From contig DAOTUI010000078.1 in the NCBI GenBank assembly GCA_034437035.1, forward strand, positions 13,440 to 77,439: DNA of 64,000 bases, given 5' to 3'. The first letter of the stretch is position 1. Each line of letters begins with the position of its first letter. The position numbers were made by a program, and so were the translations under genes. Positions 1 through 7,944 of this stretch are shown here, one piece after another. The stretch is from CAKZQX01 sp034437035 (GTDB lineage Bacteria > Chloroflexota > Chloroflexia > Chloroflexales > Chloroflexaceae). Below the pieces are notes generated by a model, which saw only the letters and a list, made by a program, of their open reading frames with translations, was not told the DNA's origin and did no database searches.

Positions 1-1151
1 GGCGCGGCCGGACGTGTTTTGCCCTCCGTCCGCACCGGGCGGGACGCCGGCGCGGGTGCCGTTGCTACCGGCTGTACCAACGCTTCCACCACGGCTAACT
101 CCAGCGGCAGATGCCCGTAGGGACTGGTACGCAGTTGATAGTCCAGGTTACTAAAAACCTTGATCCACTGAACCAGCATCCCGGCCTCGGCATGCCCGGC
201 CCACTCCTCCATAAGTGCCAGTTCATCATCACCCAGATCGAGCAGCGCCCGGTCGCCCGCAGCAACCAGCAGCATCAGCGCGCGCAGCCGCTCAACCAGA
301 TCGCGGGTAAACTGCCGCAGATCCGCGCCCTGGTCGGCCACACTGTTGACCGCACGTAGGGCCGCGCTCAGATCGCCGTTCAGCAGCGCCTCAATCAGCA
401 GATGCACCTCGGCAGCGGCGGTCATACCCAGCAGGCTCTGTACCTGCTCCAGGGTCAGGGTGCTGCCGGCAAACGAGCCCAGTTGCTCCAGGATACCCAA
501 CGCATCGCGCATACTACCGGTGGCGGCGCGGGCAATCGCCTGCCCCACCCCGGCTTCGAGTTGTAACTGCTCTTCGGCGGCAATCCGCTGCAGGTGGCCG
601 GCAATCTCGACAATGCCCAGGCGGGTAAAGGTAAACCGCTGACAGCGCGAGAGGATCGTCGCCGGGACTTTGTGAACTTCCGTGGTCGCCAGAATAAAGA
701 TGGCATGTTCGGGGGGCTCCTCCAGCGTTTTGAGCAGCGCATTAAAGGCCGCCGTGGAGAGCATATGCACTTCGTCAACAACATAGACTTTGTAGCGCCC
801 GGAGGTTGGGCGAAACTGCACCCGCTCGATAATCTCGCGCGCATCCTCCACACTGGTGTGCGAGGCCGCGTCCATCTCGATGACATCAACGGCCCGATTA
901 TCGGCAATCGACCGGCAGGCGTCACACACGCCACAGGGTCGCTCGGGTTCGGGGGCAGCACAGTTGACCGCCTTGGCTAGCAGGCGGGCCATACTGGTTT
1001 TTCCCACCCCGCGCGGGCCGGTAAACAGGTAGGCGTGAGCGACACGTCCTTCGGCAATCGCATTGCGTAGCGTGCGAACGACATGTTCCTGCCCGATCAA
1101 TTGGCTAAAGGTTTGCGACCGCCATTTGCGGTAGAGTGCCTGTGAAGCCAT
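1..1151 (-). CDS. dnaX: DNA polymerase III subunit gamma/tau (3' end beyond window)
   Basis: Clamp-loader ATPase subunit of the replicative DNA polymerase. The product starts MASQALYRKWRSQTF, typical of DnaX. It carries a Walker A motif (GPRGVGKTS) near residue 46, a zinc-binding set of cysteines of the CGVCDAC type near residues 70-75, a DEVH-type Walker B (VVDEVHML) near residue 120 and an SRCQRF sensor-1 motif. The reading frame stays open to position 1, so about 383 residues are seen and the C-terminal end lies outside the window. The ATG at 1151 was chosen because it gives the conserved N-terminus; the ATG at 1155 is out of frame. The gene runs in the same direction as the peptidase gene, 229 bp downstream of its stop codon. 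Confidence 0.95.
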   Translation of the reverse strand, partial: MASQALYRKWRSQTFSQLIGQEHVVRTLRNAIAEGRVAHAYLFTGPRGVGKTSMARLLAKAVNCAAPEPERPCGVCDACRSIADNRAVDVIEMDAASHTSVEDAREIIERVQFRPTSGRYKVYVVDEVHMLSTAAFNALLKTLEEPPEHAIFILATTEVHKVPATILSRCQRFTFTRLGIVEIAGHLQRIAAEEQLQLEAGVGQAIARAATGSMRDALGILEQLGSFAGSTLTLEQVQSLLGMTAAAEVHLLIEALLNGDLSAALRAVNSVADQGADLRQFTRDLVERLRALMLLVAAGDRALLDLGDDELALMEEWAGHAEAGMLVQWIKVFSNLDYQLRTSPYGHLPLELAVVEALVQPVATAPAPASRPVRTEGKTRPAA

Positions 1152-1380
1152 GCATGCCTCTATCGTGCGATAAGTCGCCTCATTATACCTTACAGCCCCA
1201 TGGGTCGCAAGGGAGTGTAGCACCCGGCTGTAGGCGCGGCTACAAGCCGCGCGCATGCCACATGTTGGAACTGCCTGTATGCGGCTTCATGAACGCTGAA
1301 TATGTATGTAATCCGGGCTTCATATTCCGGACTATTTTTTCAGACTTCATCAAGCCGCGCCTACTGCTCTTGAAAGGGTA
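1152..1380. other. Intergenic gap with palindromic repeats
   Basis: No gene is visible. A palindromic stretch around 1228-1252 pairs GCGCGGCT with AGCCGCGC. The stretch around 1321-1350 (CATATTCCGGACTATTTTTT) recurs near 13905, 20050 and 22575. The dnaX promoter should lie here, but no clear -35/-10 pair was found. Confidence 0.5.
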
Positions 1381-3054
1381 TCAGGGAACTTCAACCGGAA
1401 CTGCGCTGGTGATCCAGGCGTCGTACAGGGCCTGCAGATCGCAGCCACAGGTCGCCTCGGCGGTGGCAAGCATGTCGCTGCCGGTCGCTTCGCCATAGCG
1501 GTAGGTATCGTAGTAGCGCGGCAGAAAGGCATAGAAGGTCTCGTCCCCCATCCGCCGGCGCAGCGCGTGGAAGAAGAGCGCGCTTTTGGCATAAACCAGC
1601 GCCACATAGTTACCCTGAAATGCTGCATTCGGACGGTTCACCACGCCGTCATTCCCGGCATTCCGCGCACTCAGGTAGATATTCCGGAACTGCTGCAACT
1701 CGGCCGCCGCGCTGACGGCATCTCCCAGCGACTCATAGTAGATCACCTGGGAGTAACTGGCTAATCCCTCATCGAGCCAGGCCGCGCCTTGAAAGTCGTT
1801 GCCCACCAGACTGTACCACCACTGGTGCGCCACCTCATGCGCGATGGTGGTCTCCAGGCTACGTCCGTTACTCGCGTAGAGGCGCTGCTCGATCAGCATC
1901 ACGCCGGGATACTCCACCCCCAGGAACTTCGTCAGCGCCGCCTGTACCACCTCCATTTCGGTCAGCGGGTAACGCCCGTAGCGTGCGTTGAACGCCTGCA
2001 ATGACTGTGCGGCAATTGCCAGACTGCGCTGTCCGGCAGCATCATTTTCCGGCCGGTAGTAGACCGTCACGCGAGTGCCGTCCACATCGGCGCTGGCCTG
2101 GTTCAGCCCATTGATCGCCGCCAGGAAGAAGTCGCGCTGGGGTCCACTAACAAAGCGCTCACGCCGGTAGCCCTCCGGCGGTAGATTCCCTGGTGAGTTG
2201 GTTTCCACCTGCGTGCCGGTCGTCACCAGTTGCCAGTCAACCGGCGTGTCCAGCGTGACATCATAGAGCGCTGTCGCGGTAACGGCCAGGTCGCCGCGAC
2301 TGCTGACGGGTCGCCGGTCCCAGCCATCGGCAAAATAGCGCGCCAGTACCGGGTAGAAGGAGGCCAGCGACCAGACTCCCGCCTCCTGGTTGAATGCGCC
2401 ATAGGCCGAGCCGCTGGCGTTGCGCTGCGTGCGCGCCAGAAAGTTCATGGTCACGCGGGCCTGCCGGCCGGGCGCGAGTGGCTGGGGCAGTTCGACCCGT
2501 AGCAGAACACCGTCTTGCTCGCTGGTGATGGGCACCAGTTGATCGTTCACCCGCACATCCGTAACGCTCAGTTCACCGCCAAAGTCGGGATGGTTGGGGT
2601 AGAGATGGAAGTAGAGCGCCTCAAACGGCACACTCGCCCCATTGCGCACCAGCATCCGCTGGGTGCCACTGACCGTGAGCGCAGTTGGATCGAGCGTGGC
2701 ACTGATCTGGTAATGATCCCAGACCTCCGCCCCGGCAAGATCGGCGGCAAAGGGGGGCAGCAGTGCGGCAGCCTGCGCGCTTAGATCAAGCACCGCCGGG
2801 ATGGGCGTACTGGTGGGCGGGATGGTCGGCACAACAGTTGGTGCGGCAGGTGGCGTGCTGGGAATGACCGGTCTGGCGGAAGGCACGGCCGGCCAGGCCG
2901 TGGTTTTCAGGGCCGGCGCGGCGACTCGATCAGTCTGGGTGGAGGTGCCCAGCACCTGGGACGGCGGCACACCGCCCGAGTTGGTCGGAACGCAGCCGGG
3001 TAACAGCAGCGTGCAGAGCAGGATGCACGCCGGCAGACGCAGCAGATATTGCAT
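1381..3054 (-). CDS. M1-family zinc metallopeptidase, predicted lipoprotein
   Basis: Predicted extracytoplasmic aminopeptidase-like enzyme of about 557 residues. The N-terminus MQYLLRLPACILLCTLLLPGC is a lipoprotein signal peptide with the lipobox LLPGC (Cys near residue 21). A Ser/Thr/Pro-rich linker of about 80 residues follows. The catalytic domain has the gluzincin motif HEVAHQWW and, some 20 residues on, WLDEGLASY carrying the third zinc ligand Glu, as in the M1 family. The reading frame stays open for 63 codons upstream of the chosen ATG, but that DNA belongs to an interspersed repeat (3074-3239), so the start at 3054 with the signal peptide is preferred. It is shorter than full M1 aminopeptidases, so only the N-terminal and catalytic domains are expected. 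Substrate unknown. Confidence 0.88.
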   Translation of the reverse strand: MQYLLRLPACILLCTLLLPGCVPTNSGGVPPSQVLGTSTQTDRVAAPALKTTAWPAVPSARPVIPSTPPAAPTVVPTIPPTSTPIPAVLDLSAQAAALLPPFAADLAGAEVWDHYQISATLDPTALTVSGTQRMLVRNGASVPFEALYFHLYPNHPDFGGELSVTDVRVNDQLVPITSEQDGVLLRVELPQPLAPGRQARVTMNFLARTQRNASGSAYGAFNQEAGVWSLASFYPVLARYFADGWDRRPVSSRGDLAVTATALYDVTLDTPVDWQLVTTGTQVETNSPGNLPPEGYRRERFVSGPQRDFFLAAINGLNQASADVDGTRVTVYYRPENDAAGQRSLAIAAQSLQAFNARYGRYPLTEMEVVQAALTKFLGVEYPGVMLIEQRLYASNGRSLETTIAHEVAHQWWYSLVGNDFQGAAWLDEGLASYSQVIYYESLGDAVSAAAELQQFRNIYLSARNAGNDGVVNRPNAAFQGNYVALVYAKSALFFHALRRRMGDETFYAFLPRYYDTYRYGEATGSDMLATAEATCGCDLQALYDAWITSAVPVEVP

Positions 3055-3073
3055 AGGTAATCCATTCACTTCA

Positions 3074-3239
3074 CACGACTTACGCGGTGCGGACTGTTCC
3101 AGTCCTCCTGCCAAACCTGCAGGCCGGTTGCGCCTCCGGCAGGGTAAAGACTCCCGCAAAAGCGTACCATGCTGCCGCAGACAAATCGGGCTCCCATCGG
3201 ATGAAACGTCCGGGTTGCATGTCAACCGCGTAACGCGTG
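3074..3239. repeat. TACGCGGT interspersed element, copy A1
   Basis: Terminal inverted repeats CACGACTTACGCGGT and ACCGCGTAACGCGTG bound a 166-bp element. It is flanked by perfect 8-bp direct repeats TCACTTCA (3066-3073 and 3240-3247), which look like a target-site duplication. The inner motifs CGCCTCCGGCAGGG and GTACCATGCTGCCGCAG are present, but the long central hairpin is reduced. Confidence 0.85.
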
Positions 3240-3315
3240 TCACTTCAAAGGTCGTATGTTGGATATCATCCGTATATCAATCGTTAGTATAGCAGATGGT
3301 TCAACACCTCATTCA

Positions 3316-3510
3316 CAGGAATTACGCGGTCACTCGTTTGGAAGCAGATATCGCCTCCGGCAGGACGGTATCGGACATCTTTTTGCTAAAAATTTTGCAC
3401 TCTGTGCAAAATTTTTAGCAAAAAGTCACAAAATGTACCATGCTGCCGCAGGCGATTCTGGTTTCCGGTTCTGGCCCAGTACCAGAACCGGCCCCACCGC
3501 GTAACTCATG
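3316..3510. repeat. TACGCGGT interspersed element, copy A2
   Basis: Full-length copy (195 bp) from CAGGAATTACGCGGT to ACCGCGTAACTCATG, flanked by TCATTCA at 3309-3315 and 3511-3517. The central hairpin at about 3377-3422 has arms of about 22 bp (CTTTTTGCTAAAAATTTTGC and its complement) around a short TCT loop. Confidence 0.88.
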
Positions 3511-3517
3511 TCATTCA

Positions 3518-3605
3518 CAGGAATTACGCGGTCACTCGTTTGGAAGCAGATATCGCCCTGCCGGAGGCGAAATTTCCTTTCGGGTGAGCAACCGCGTAAG
3601 TCGTG
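3518..3605. repeat. TACGCGGT interspersed element, short copy A3
   Basis: An 88-bp internally deleted copy from CAGGAATTACGCGGT to ACCGCGTAAGTCGTG, placed directly after the target duplication of copy A2. It shares its first 38 bp with A2, keeps only the CGCCCTGCCGGAGGCG motif and lacks the central hairpin. The right flank TTATTCA resembles the left flank TCATTCA with one change. Confidence 0.8.
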
Positions 3606-3732
3606 TTATTCAGGGTAACAGAGTTGATTTGCCCTAAATTGCCTCTAGACGATAGCGGATCTTTATGCTATGCTTAAAATCACTGAAGGGTATTGATAGA
3701 AATGTACCATCTCTATAACGCGAGAGGAGGGG

Positions 3733-3999
3733 ATGGGTATGTTACGGTCTGGATATCACACAGATCCACGTTCGCAGGCGCGGGTTTCCCTGCGCAATTT
3801 GCTACATGATCGGACTGCCGTCGCGCACAATGGTGTGGCAGCATCTCTCCCGGAGGAAACGACTTCACCCCTGATTGAGGCGCTCATCGTTGGCGCATGG
3901 CTGGGCCGGCTCCTCGATATTGCCGGGAGACTGCTCTTCTCGTTGGGTCTGGGCTGGCTCTGGCTGCGCATCAAAGAGCGGGCGGAGCATGAAACGTAA
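3733..3999 (+). CDS. Small hypothetical protein with one membrane segment
   Basis: An 88-residue product that I do not recognise. A good ribosome binding site (GAGAGGAGGGG) lies directly upstream of the ATG at 3733; a second ATG follows at 3739. Residues 1-45 are polar. Residues 46-78 form a hydrophobic stretch (LIEALIVGAWLGRL, LLFSLGLGWLWL) followed by a short charged tail, so a single-pass or amphipathic membrane peptide is possible. It stands alone between the A1-A3 repeats and the tandem repeats downstream. The ribosome binding site is the main support; no family match could be tested. Confidence 0.45.
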   Translation: MGMLRSGYHTDPRSQARVSLRNLLHDRTAVAHNGVAASLPEETTSPLIEALIVGAWLGRLLDIAGRLLFSLGLGWLWLRIKERAEHET

Positions 4000-4003
4000 G
4001 GTG

Positions 4004-4134
4004 TGAAACGTGAAACGTGCGGCGTGAAGCGTGAAATGTGAGGTGCAGTGGCCCACGTTTCACGCTTTGTGTTTTATGGCGTGAAGCGTGAAATGTGAGG
4101 TGCAGTGGCCCACGTTTCACGCTTTGTGTTTTAT
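4004..4134. repeat. Heptamer repeats and 57-bp tandem duplication
   Basis: Degenerate 7-bp repeats (GTGAAAC, GTGCGGC, GTGAAGC, GTGAAAT) lead into two consecutive, practically identical 57-bp units (4021-4077 and 4078-4134). Each unit contains an inverted repeat, GCGTGAAATGTG against CCACGTTTCACGC, that can form an imperfect hairpin. It lies just downstream of the convergent dehydrogenase gene and may act as a terminator. Confidence 0.75.
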
Positions 4135-4145
4135 GCGGTACGACA

Positions 4146-5129
4146 TCATGTTTGCAGCAACACCTCCGGGTTGACCGGGTTGGGTACCGGCCGGCCGGTC
4201 AGGGCGGCAACCAGGTTGGTGGCGGCGGTTGTTGCCATGCGGATACGTGTGGCAACGGTGGCACTGCCGATGTGGGGCACCGCCGTTACATTGGGCAGGC
4301 TCAACAGCGGATGCTCCGCGCCAACCGGCTCAACGGCGAAGACATCCAGGGCGGCCGCCCCCGGCCGCCCCTGCTGCAGCGCCGTGTAGAGCGCGTCCTC
4401 GTCAACAATCGGACCCCGCGCAGCGTTGATAAAAACCGCCGTGGGCTTCATCAGCGCAAACTCACGCGCCCCAAACATCCCGCGCGTCTCCTCCGTCAGC
4501 GGCAGCAGCACCACGATAAAATCCGCTGTGCGCAGCAGTTCGTCCAGTTCACAGTAGCGCGCCCCGGTCTGCTCCTCCAGCGCGGGAGCCGGACGCCGGT
4601 TGTAGTAGCGGATCGGCATGGCAAAGCCGGAGGCACGCCGCGCCACAGCGCTGCCAATCCGCCCGGCTCCGACAATGCCCAGGGTTGCGCCGGATACCTC
4701 CTGCCCCACCATAAACATTGGCGACCAGGTGGTCCACCTGCCGGCGGCGATCAGGTTGTGACCCTCAACAATGCGCCGGGCGGCCGCCAGCATCAGCGCC
4801 CAGACCAGATCGGCGGTTGTGTCGGTCAGCACGCCGGGGGTGTTGGTCAGCAGCACGTTGCGCGCATTCAGGGCCGCCAGTTCAACATTGTCGTAGCCCA
4901 CCGCCATATTTGCCACCACCCGGCAGCGGGGCGCAGCCGCCAGGAAAGCCGCATCCACCCGCTCCGTCAGCATGGTCAGCACGCCATCCACGCCGGACAG
5001 CGCGGCCGGCAACTGATCGCGGGGCACCGGCAGATCGGCGCTATCCCACATGGCATAGTCGCATGCGGCGGCGATACTATCAACTGCCGCCTGCGGTATG
5101 CGCCGCGTGATGTAAACCTGGGGTTTCAT
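4146..5129 (-). CDS. D-2-hydroxyacid dehydrogenase (glyoxylate/hydroxypyruvate reductase-like)
   Basis: NAD(P)-dependent reductase of 327 residues, cytosolic. The N-terminal part shows the family pattern VVANMAVGYDNV and ARNVLLTNTPGVLTDTTADL. The nucleotide-binding fold has GIVGAGRIGSAVARRASGF, and the catalytic elements follow in order: NAARGPIVDEDALYTAL (Arg), ALDVFAVEP (Glu) and PNVTAVPHIGSATV (His). This pattern matches the GyaR/GhrB branch; the exact substrate (glyoxylate, hydroxypyruvate or a related acid) cannot be read from sequence. The ATG at 5129 starts MKPQVYITRRIP as in the family. The frame is open for 27 codons further upstream, but that stretch is made of heptameric repeats. 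Confidence 0.92.
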   Translation of the reverse strand: MKPQVYITRRIPQAAVDSIAAACDYAMWDSADLPVPRDQLPAALSGVDGVLTMLTERVDAAFLAAAPRCRVVANMAVGYDNVELAALNARNVLLTNTPGVLTDTTADLVWALMLAAARRIVEGHNLIAAGRWTTWSPMFMVGQEVSGATLGIVGAGRIGSAVARRASGFAMPIRYYNRRPAPALEEQTGARYCELDELLRTADFIVVLLPLTEETRGMFGAREFALMKPTAVFINAARGPIVDEDALYTALQQGRPGAAALDVFAVEPVGAEHPLLSLPNVTAVPHIGSATVATRIRMATTAATNLVAALTGRPVPNPVNPEVLLQT

Positions 5130-5206
5130 TGAACTGTATCCTGTAATCCGTAGTCTGTAGTCCGTAATTCGTAGTCTGTAGCCCGTAGTCCGTAGTCCGT
5201 AGTCTG
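5130..5206. repeat. Degenerate 7-bp tandem repeats (CGTAGTC type)
   Basis: About eleven heptamers of the type CGTAGTC, TGTAGTC and CGTAATT in a row. They fill the whole gap between the LUD-domain gene and the dehydrogenase gene. Similar arrays recur at many other gaps in this window. Confidence 0.8.
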
Positions 5207-6766
5207 TCACTCCACCTTGCGGCCTTTTGTACGGCGACCCTTGCGCTTCGGCTGTGACTGCTCCTCCCCGCTCTGCTGGTCAGTTTCACGCGACTGCTGA
5301 TCGGGTTTTTTGGGTTGGCGACCTTTGCTGCGGGTTTGGCGTCCTTTGCGCGCCGGTTGCTGCCCTTTCTCCGCCGAGGGTTGCCCTTCCTCTGCCTCTG
5401 TCTTTGCCGCTTCGCCGCCGGTTGAGGGTGTCTCTTGCTGCGAGGTTGACTTCTGTGCGCCGGTCTGGCGACCCTTGCGGCGGGTCTGGCGGCCTTCCGG
5501 CGGTTGTTCGGCTCCAGTTGTCGGCTGTCCTTCCGCTGATTTGGTTTCTTCAGTGCCGGTCTGGCGACCCTTGCGGCGGGTCTGACGCCGGCGGCGTTGC
5601 GCCGGCTGCGCGGCTTCTGCCTCGGCTGGTGACGGTTGCTCCGGCTGCGGTTCCGGCATTTCCGGCACGGCTTCCTCGGTGGGCGCTTCCGGCGCAGCAG
5701 GCGCTTCCGGCGCGGCTTGCTCCGGCTCTGGTGCAGCGGGTTCCGCAGCGGGCAGCTTGTGCTCCGGCACGGCTTCCTCGGCGGGCGCTTCCGGCGCGTC
5801 CTCCACAGCAGGCCGCTTGTGCTCCGGCGCGGCTTCCTCGGTGGGCGCTTCCGGCGCAGCAGGCGCTTCCGGCGCGGCTTGCTCCGGCTCTGGTGCAGCG
5901 GGTTCCGCAGCAGGCAGCTTGTGCTCCGGTGGGGCTTGCTCTGGCTCTGGTGCAGCGGGTTCCGCAGCAGGCAGCTTGTGCTCCGGTGGGGCGACTTCCT
6001 CGGTCGGCACTTCCGGCACTTCCGGCACGGCTGCTTCGGCAGGCGGTTCCGACGCAGGTTCCGCTTCGATGAGAAGTACATGCAATTCGCGTGGGCCATG
6101 CACGCCCAGGGTCAGGGTCAACTCGATATCGGCAGTGCGACTGGGGCCGGAGATGATGGTCAGGTTACTGTGCTGAACGAAGAGGTTGCTGCCGTAGGTC
6201 GCCTGGACTGCGGACAGCGCCTCGCCCAGGCCGCGCACCAACTGCGACACGCGTAGCACGGCGATATGCACGGGAGCCAGCAGCGAGGCCAGCCGTCCGC
6301 GTCCCTGATCGCTCAACAGCAGCAGCGAGCCGCTCTCAGCGATAGCACACACAGCGCCGGAGATGCAGACCGGCACGGGATCGAGGCTTTGCAGCCGGCC
6401 GGCCCGCGCCGCACCCGCCTGCGCGATCCGGCTATCGGCGACGCTCACGCTCAGTTCATGCAGCAGTTCAGCCAGCCCGGCCAACCCAATCTGCTCGAAA
6501 TCCCAGGCGATAACCGTGTTGACCGACTGCGCCTGCAAGATGTCCCGAACCACCGCCAGCGCTTCCTGGTCGGTGGCGCAGCGGTGTGCCCGCCCTTCGA
6601 GTCGGGTCAACTCAGTGATAAACTGCGTGGTGAGATCGTCCGCCGGAGGATGCACAAAGGGCGGCGGCGTATGCTCCGCGCCGGCGGCGATCCGCTCCAG
6701 GTCGGGGCGGGTGGTTACCAGGCCGGCGCGAATATTGGCAAGAATGTGGTCACGACTGGCGGTCAT
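5207..6766 (-). CDS. LUD-domain (LutC-like) protein with long repetitive charged tail
   Basis: A 519-residue protein. Residues 1 to about 232 form a LUD domain as in LutC/YkgG (lactate utilisation): it starts MTASRDHILANIRAGL and ends with the conserved segment NLTIISGPSRTADIE, LTLGVHGPRELHVLLIE. Residues about 233-519 are a low-complexity tail. Its first part has Ala/Pro/Glu repeats with three copies of PEHKLPAAEPAAPEPEQ; its second part is basic, with repeated RRKGRQTG-type blocks, ending KRKGRRTKGRKVE. LutC normally has about 200-240 residues, so the tail is unusual. No lutA or lutB lies nearby. The ATG at 6766 matches the family start. The function of the tail is unknown; nucleic-acid or polyanion binding is a guess. 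Confidence 0.82.
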   Translation of the reverse strand: MTASRDHILANIRAGLVTTRPDLERIAAGAEHTPPPFVHPPADDLTTQFITELTRLEGRAHRCATDQEALAVVRDILQAQSVNTVIAWDFEQIGLAGLAELLHELSVSVADSRIAQAGAARAGRLQSLDPVPVCISGAVCAIAESGSLLLLSDQGRGRLASLLAPVHIAVLRVSQLVRGLGEALSAVQATYGSNLFVQHSNLTIISGPSRTADIELTLTLGVHGPRELHVLLIEAEPASEPPAEAAVPEVPEVPTEEVAPPEHKLPAAEPAAPEPEQAPPEHKLPAAEPAAPEPEQAAPEAPAAPEAPTEEAAPEHKRPAVEDAPEAPAEEAVPEHKLPAAEPAAPEPEQAAPEAPAAPEAPTEEAVPEMPEPQPEQPSPAEAEAAQPAQRRRRQTRRKGRQTGTEETKSAEGQPTTGAEQPPEGRQTRRKGRQTGAQKSTSQQETPSTGGEAAKTEAEEGQPSAEKGQQPARKGRQTRSKGRQPKKPDQQSRETDQQSGEEQSQPKRKGRRTKGRKVE

Positions 6767-6923
6767 GGTCGCTCTCCCAGGGACTATCAGGCAGGTACAG
6801 ATCAGCGATGCTGCACACCGGAGTACCGGCATTGTAGCATACTCTGCGGCGGGTGGTGCGTGGCATGCGTGCTTGCCGGGCGGGTGCAGGTTGCGCTAAG
6901 TAGCTTTATGTAGCGAGATCTAG

Positions 6924-7544
6924 AACCAGATCGCCAGAGTAGACCTTATCAAATATGATGAGATGTATGCCTGCTCTTGCGCTCCCGCGAAGCCCAGCTT
7001 TACCGACTGGACGCAGGTTACGCTCTACCGCAACGGCGTGCTGGTCTGGGGCACCGAGCCGGCAGAGGCGGTCAGTTCGGACCTGGCGCTGCAGTATCGC
7101 GTGGGCGAGAGTGGTGGCACCAGTGCGACCAACAGCGATATCAAGCCCTTCCTGAACCTGGTCAACAACGGCACGACGGATATTCCGCTGAGCGAGCTAA
7201 CCGTACGCTACTGGTACACCATCGATACCGACCAGCCGCAGAGCTATGCCTGTGACTGGGCCGTGCTGGACTGTGCCAACATCACCCATCAGTTTGTGCC
7301 GCTAAGCAGTCCCCGCGATGGGGCCGACCACTACCTGGAACTGGGCTTTACCAGCAGCGCGGGCACGTTGCCCGGTGGTGGTAGCAGCGGCGACATTCAG
7401 AGCCGCATCACCAAGACGGATTTTAGTGATTACGATCAGACGGACGACTACTCGTTCGATCCGACGAAGATCAGTTACACGGACTGGACGCAGGTTACGC
7501 TCTACCGCAACGGGGTGCTGGTCTGGGGCACCGAGCCGAACTAG
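6924..7544 (+). pseudogene. Remnant of a secreted protein with CBM3 cellulose-binding module
   Basis: The translated region holds one whole family-3 carbohydrate-binding module (YRVGESGGTSATNSDIKPFL, LTVRYWYTID, HYLELGFTSSAGTLPGGGSS, DYSFDPTKISYTDWTQVTLY). The last 20 residues of the module (TDWTQVTLYRNGVLVWGTEP) also occur just before it. A 57-bp stretch is repeated almost exactly (7005-7061 and 7482-7538). The first copy must be the tail of a preceding module, now lost. No signal peptide or catalytic domain remains, and the frame opens only at 6924 after a TAG. The first ATG (6963) has no ribosome binding site. A 5'-deleted gene left over from a multi-module cellulase or cellulose-binding protein is the best reading. 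Confidence 0.72.
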
Positions 7545-7680
7545 CCCGGTTCCCCCCAACCCTATACAGTATTGCGATACGCTGCGGTAGGATGGCGCTG
7601 TATGCCATCCTGCCGCGCCTGCACTACCCTGACGGTACGCAAATGGATGTATCCACCTTGTAACACCATACGGAGCAGCG

Positions 7681-7944
7681 ATGAGTCATGCTCAAGGCAC
7701 CTCGGCCACCCGCCCGCGCCGCCCGGTGGGGCGCATCATCGTCATCGTGATCCTGGTTCTACCGCTGCTGGGCTGCTGCTACGCCCCTCCTGGTGACAAC
7801 TCAATTTGTGACGCTCCCTGTCACACACGGCTGCTATACTACCCGGTGGAGGTATGGCGGCAGCGGGAGTGCGCCGCAAGGAGGTTCGTATGCAGTTCGG
7901 CATTGATATGCCCCCGTTTGGGGAGTTTAGTGACCCCGCCCTGA
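7681..7944 (+). CDS. Possible small membrane or lipoprotein ORF (doubtful)
   Basis: An 87-codon frame starting MSHAQGTSATRPRRPVG, with a hydrophobic segment at residues 18-33 (RIIVIVILVLPLLGCC). A weak GGAG lies upstream of the ATG. Its last 55 bp overlap the flavin oxidoreductase gene in another frame, and the second half has no clear protein character. It could be a truncated signal-peptide-bearing gene or chance. Confidence 0.22.
   Translation: MSHAQGTSATRPRRPVGRIIVIVILVLPLLGCCYAPPGDNSICDAPCHTRLLYYPVEVWRQRECAARRFVCSSALICPRLGSLVTPP
7807..7825. promoter_or_regulatory. Inverted repeat TGTGA-N9-TCACA upstream of flavin oxidoreductase gene
   Basis: TGTGA and TCACA face each other over 9 bp, with a TATACT (7835-7840) that could be a -10 box, ahead of the gene starting at 7890. 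This resembles a regulator site, but the spacing differs from the CRP-type N6. Confidence 0.3.

Noticed and set aside
3055..3243. 63-codon N-terminal extension of the M1-type peptidase
   Set aside because: It would translate interspersed element A1 and place the signal peptide inside the protein; the ATG at 3054 restores a normal lipoprotein start.
4095..5132. A 345-codon + strand frame opposite the dehydrogenase gene
   Set aside because: The minus strand encodes a complete dehydrogenase with all motifs; the + frame is rich in Gln, Arg, His and Gly as expected for the complement of high-GC coding DNA.
5080..6256. Several long frames on both strands across the LUD-protein tail, rich in Arg/Pro or Gly/Ala/Ser
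   Set aside because: They are other readings of the repetitive Pro/Ala/Glu tail DNA. Only the minus-strand frame continues into the conserved LUD domain.
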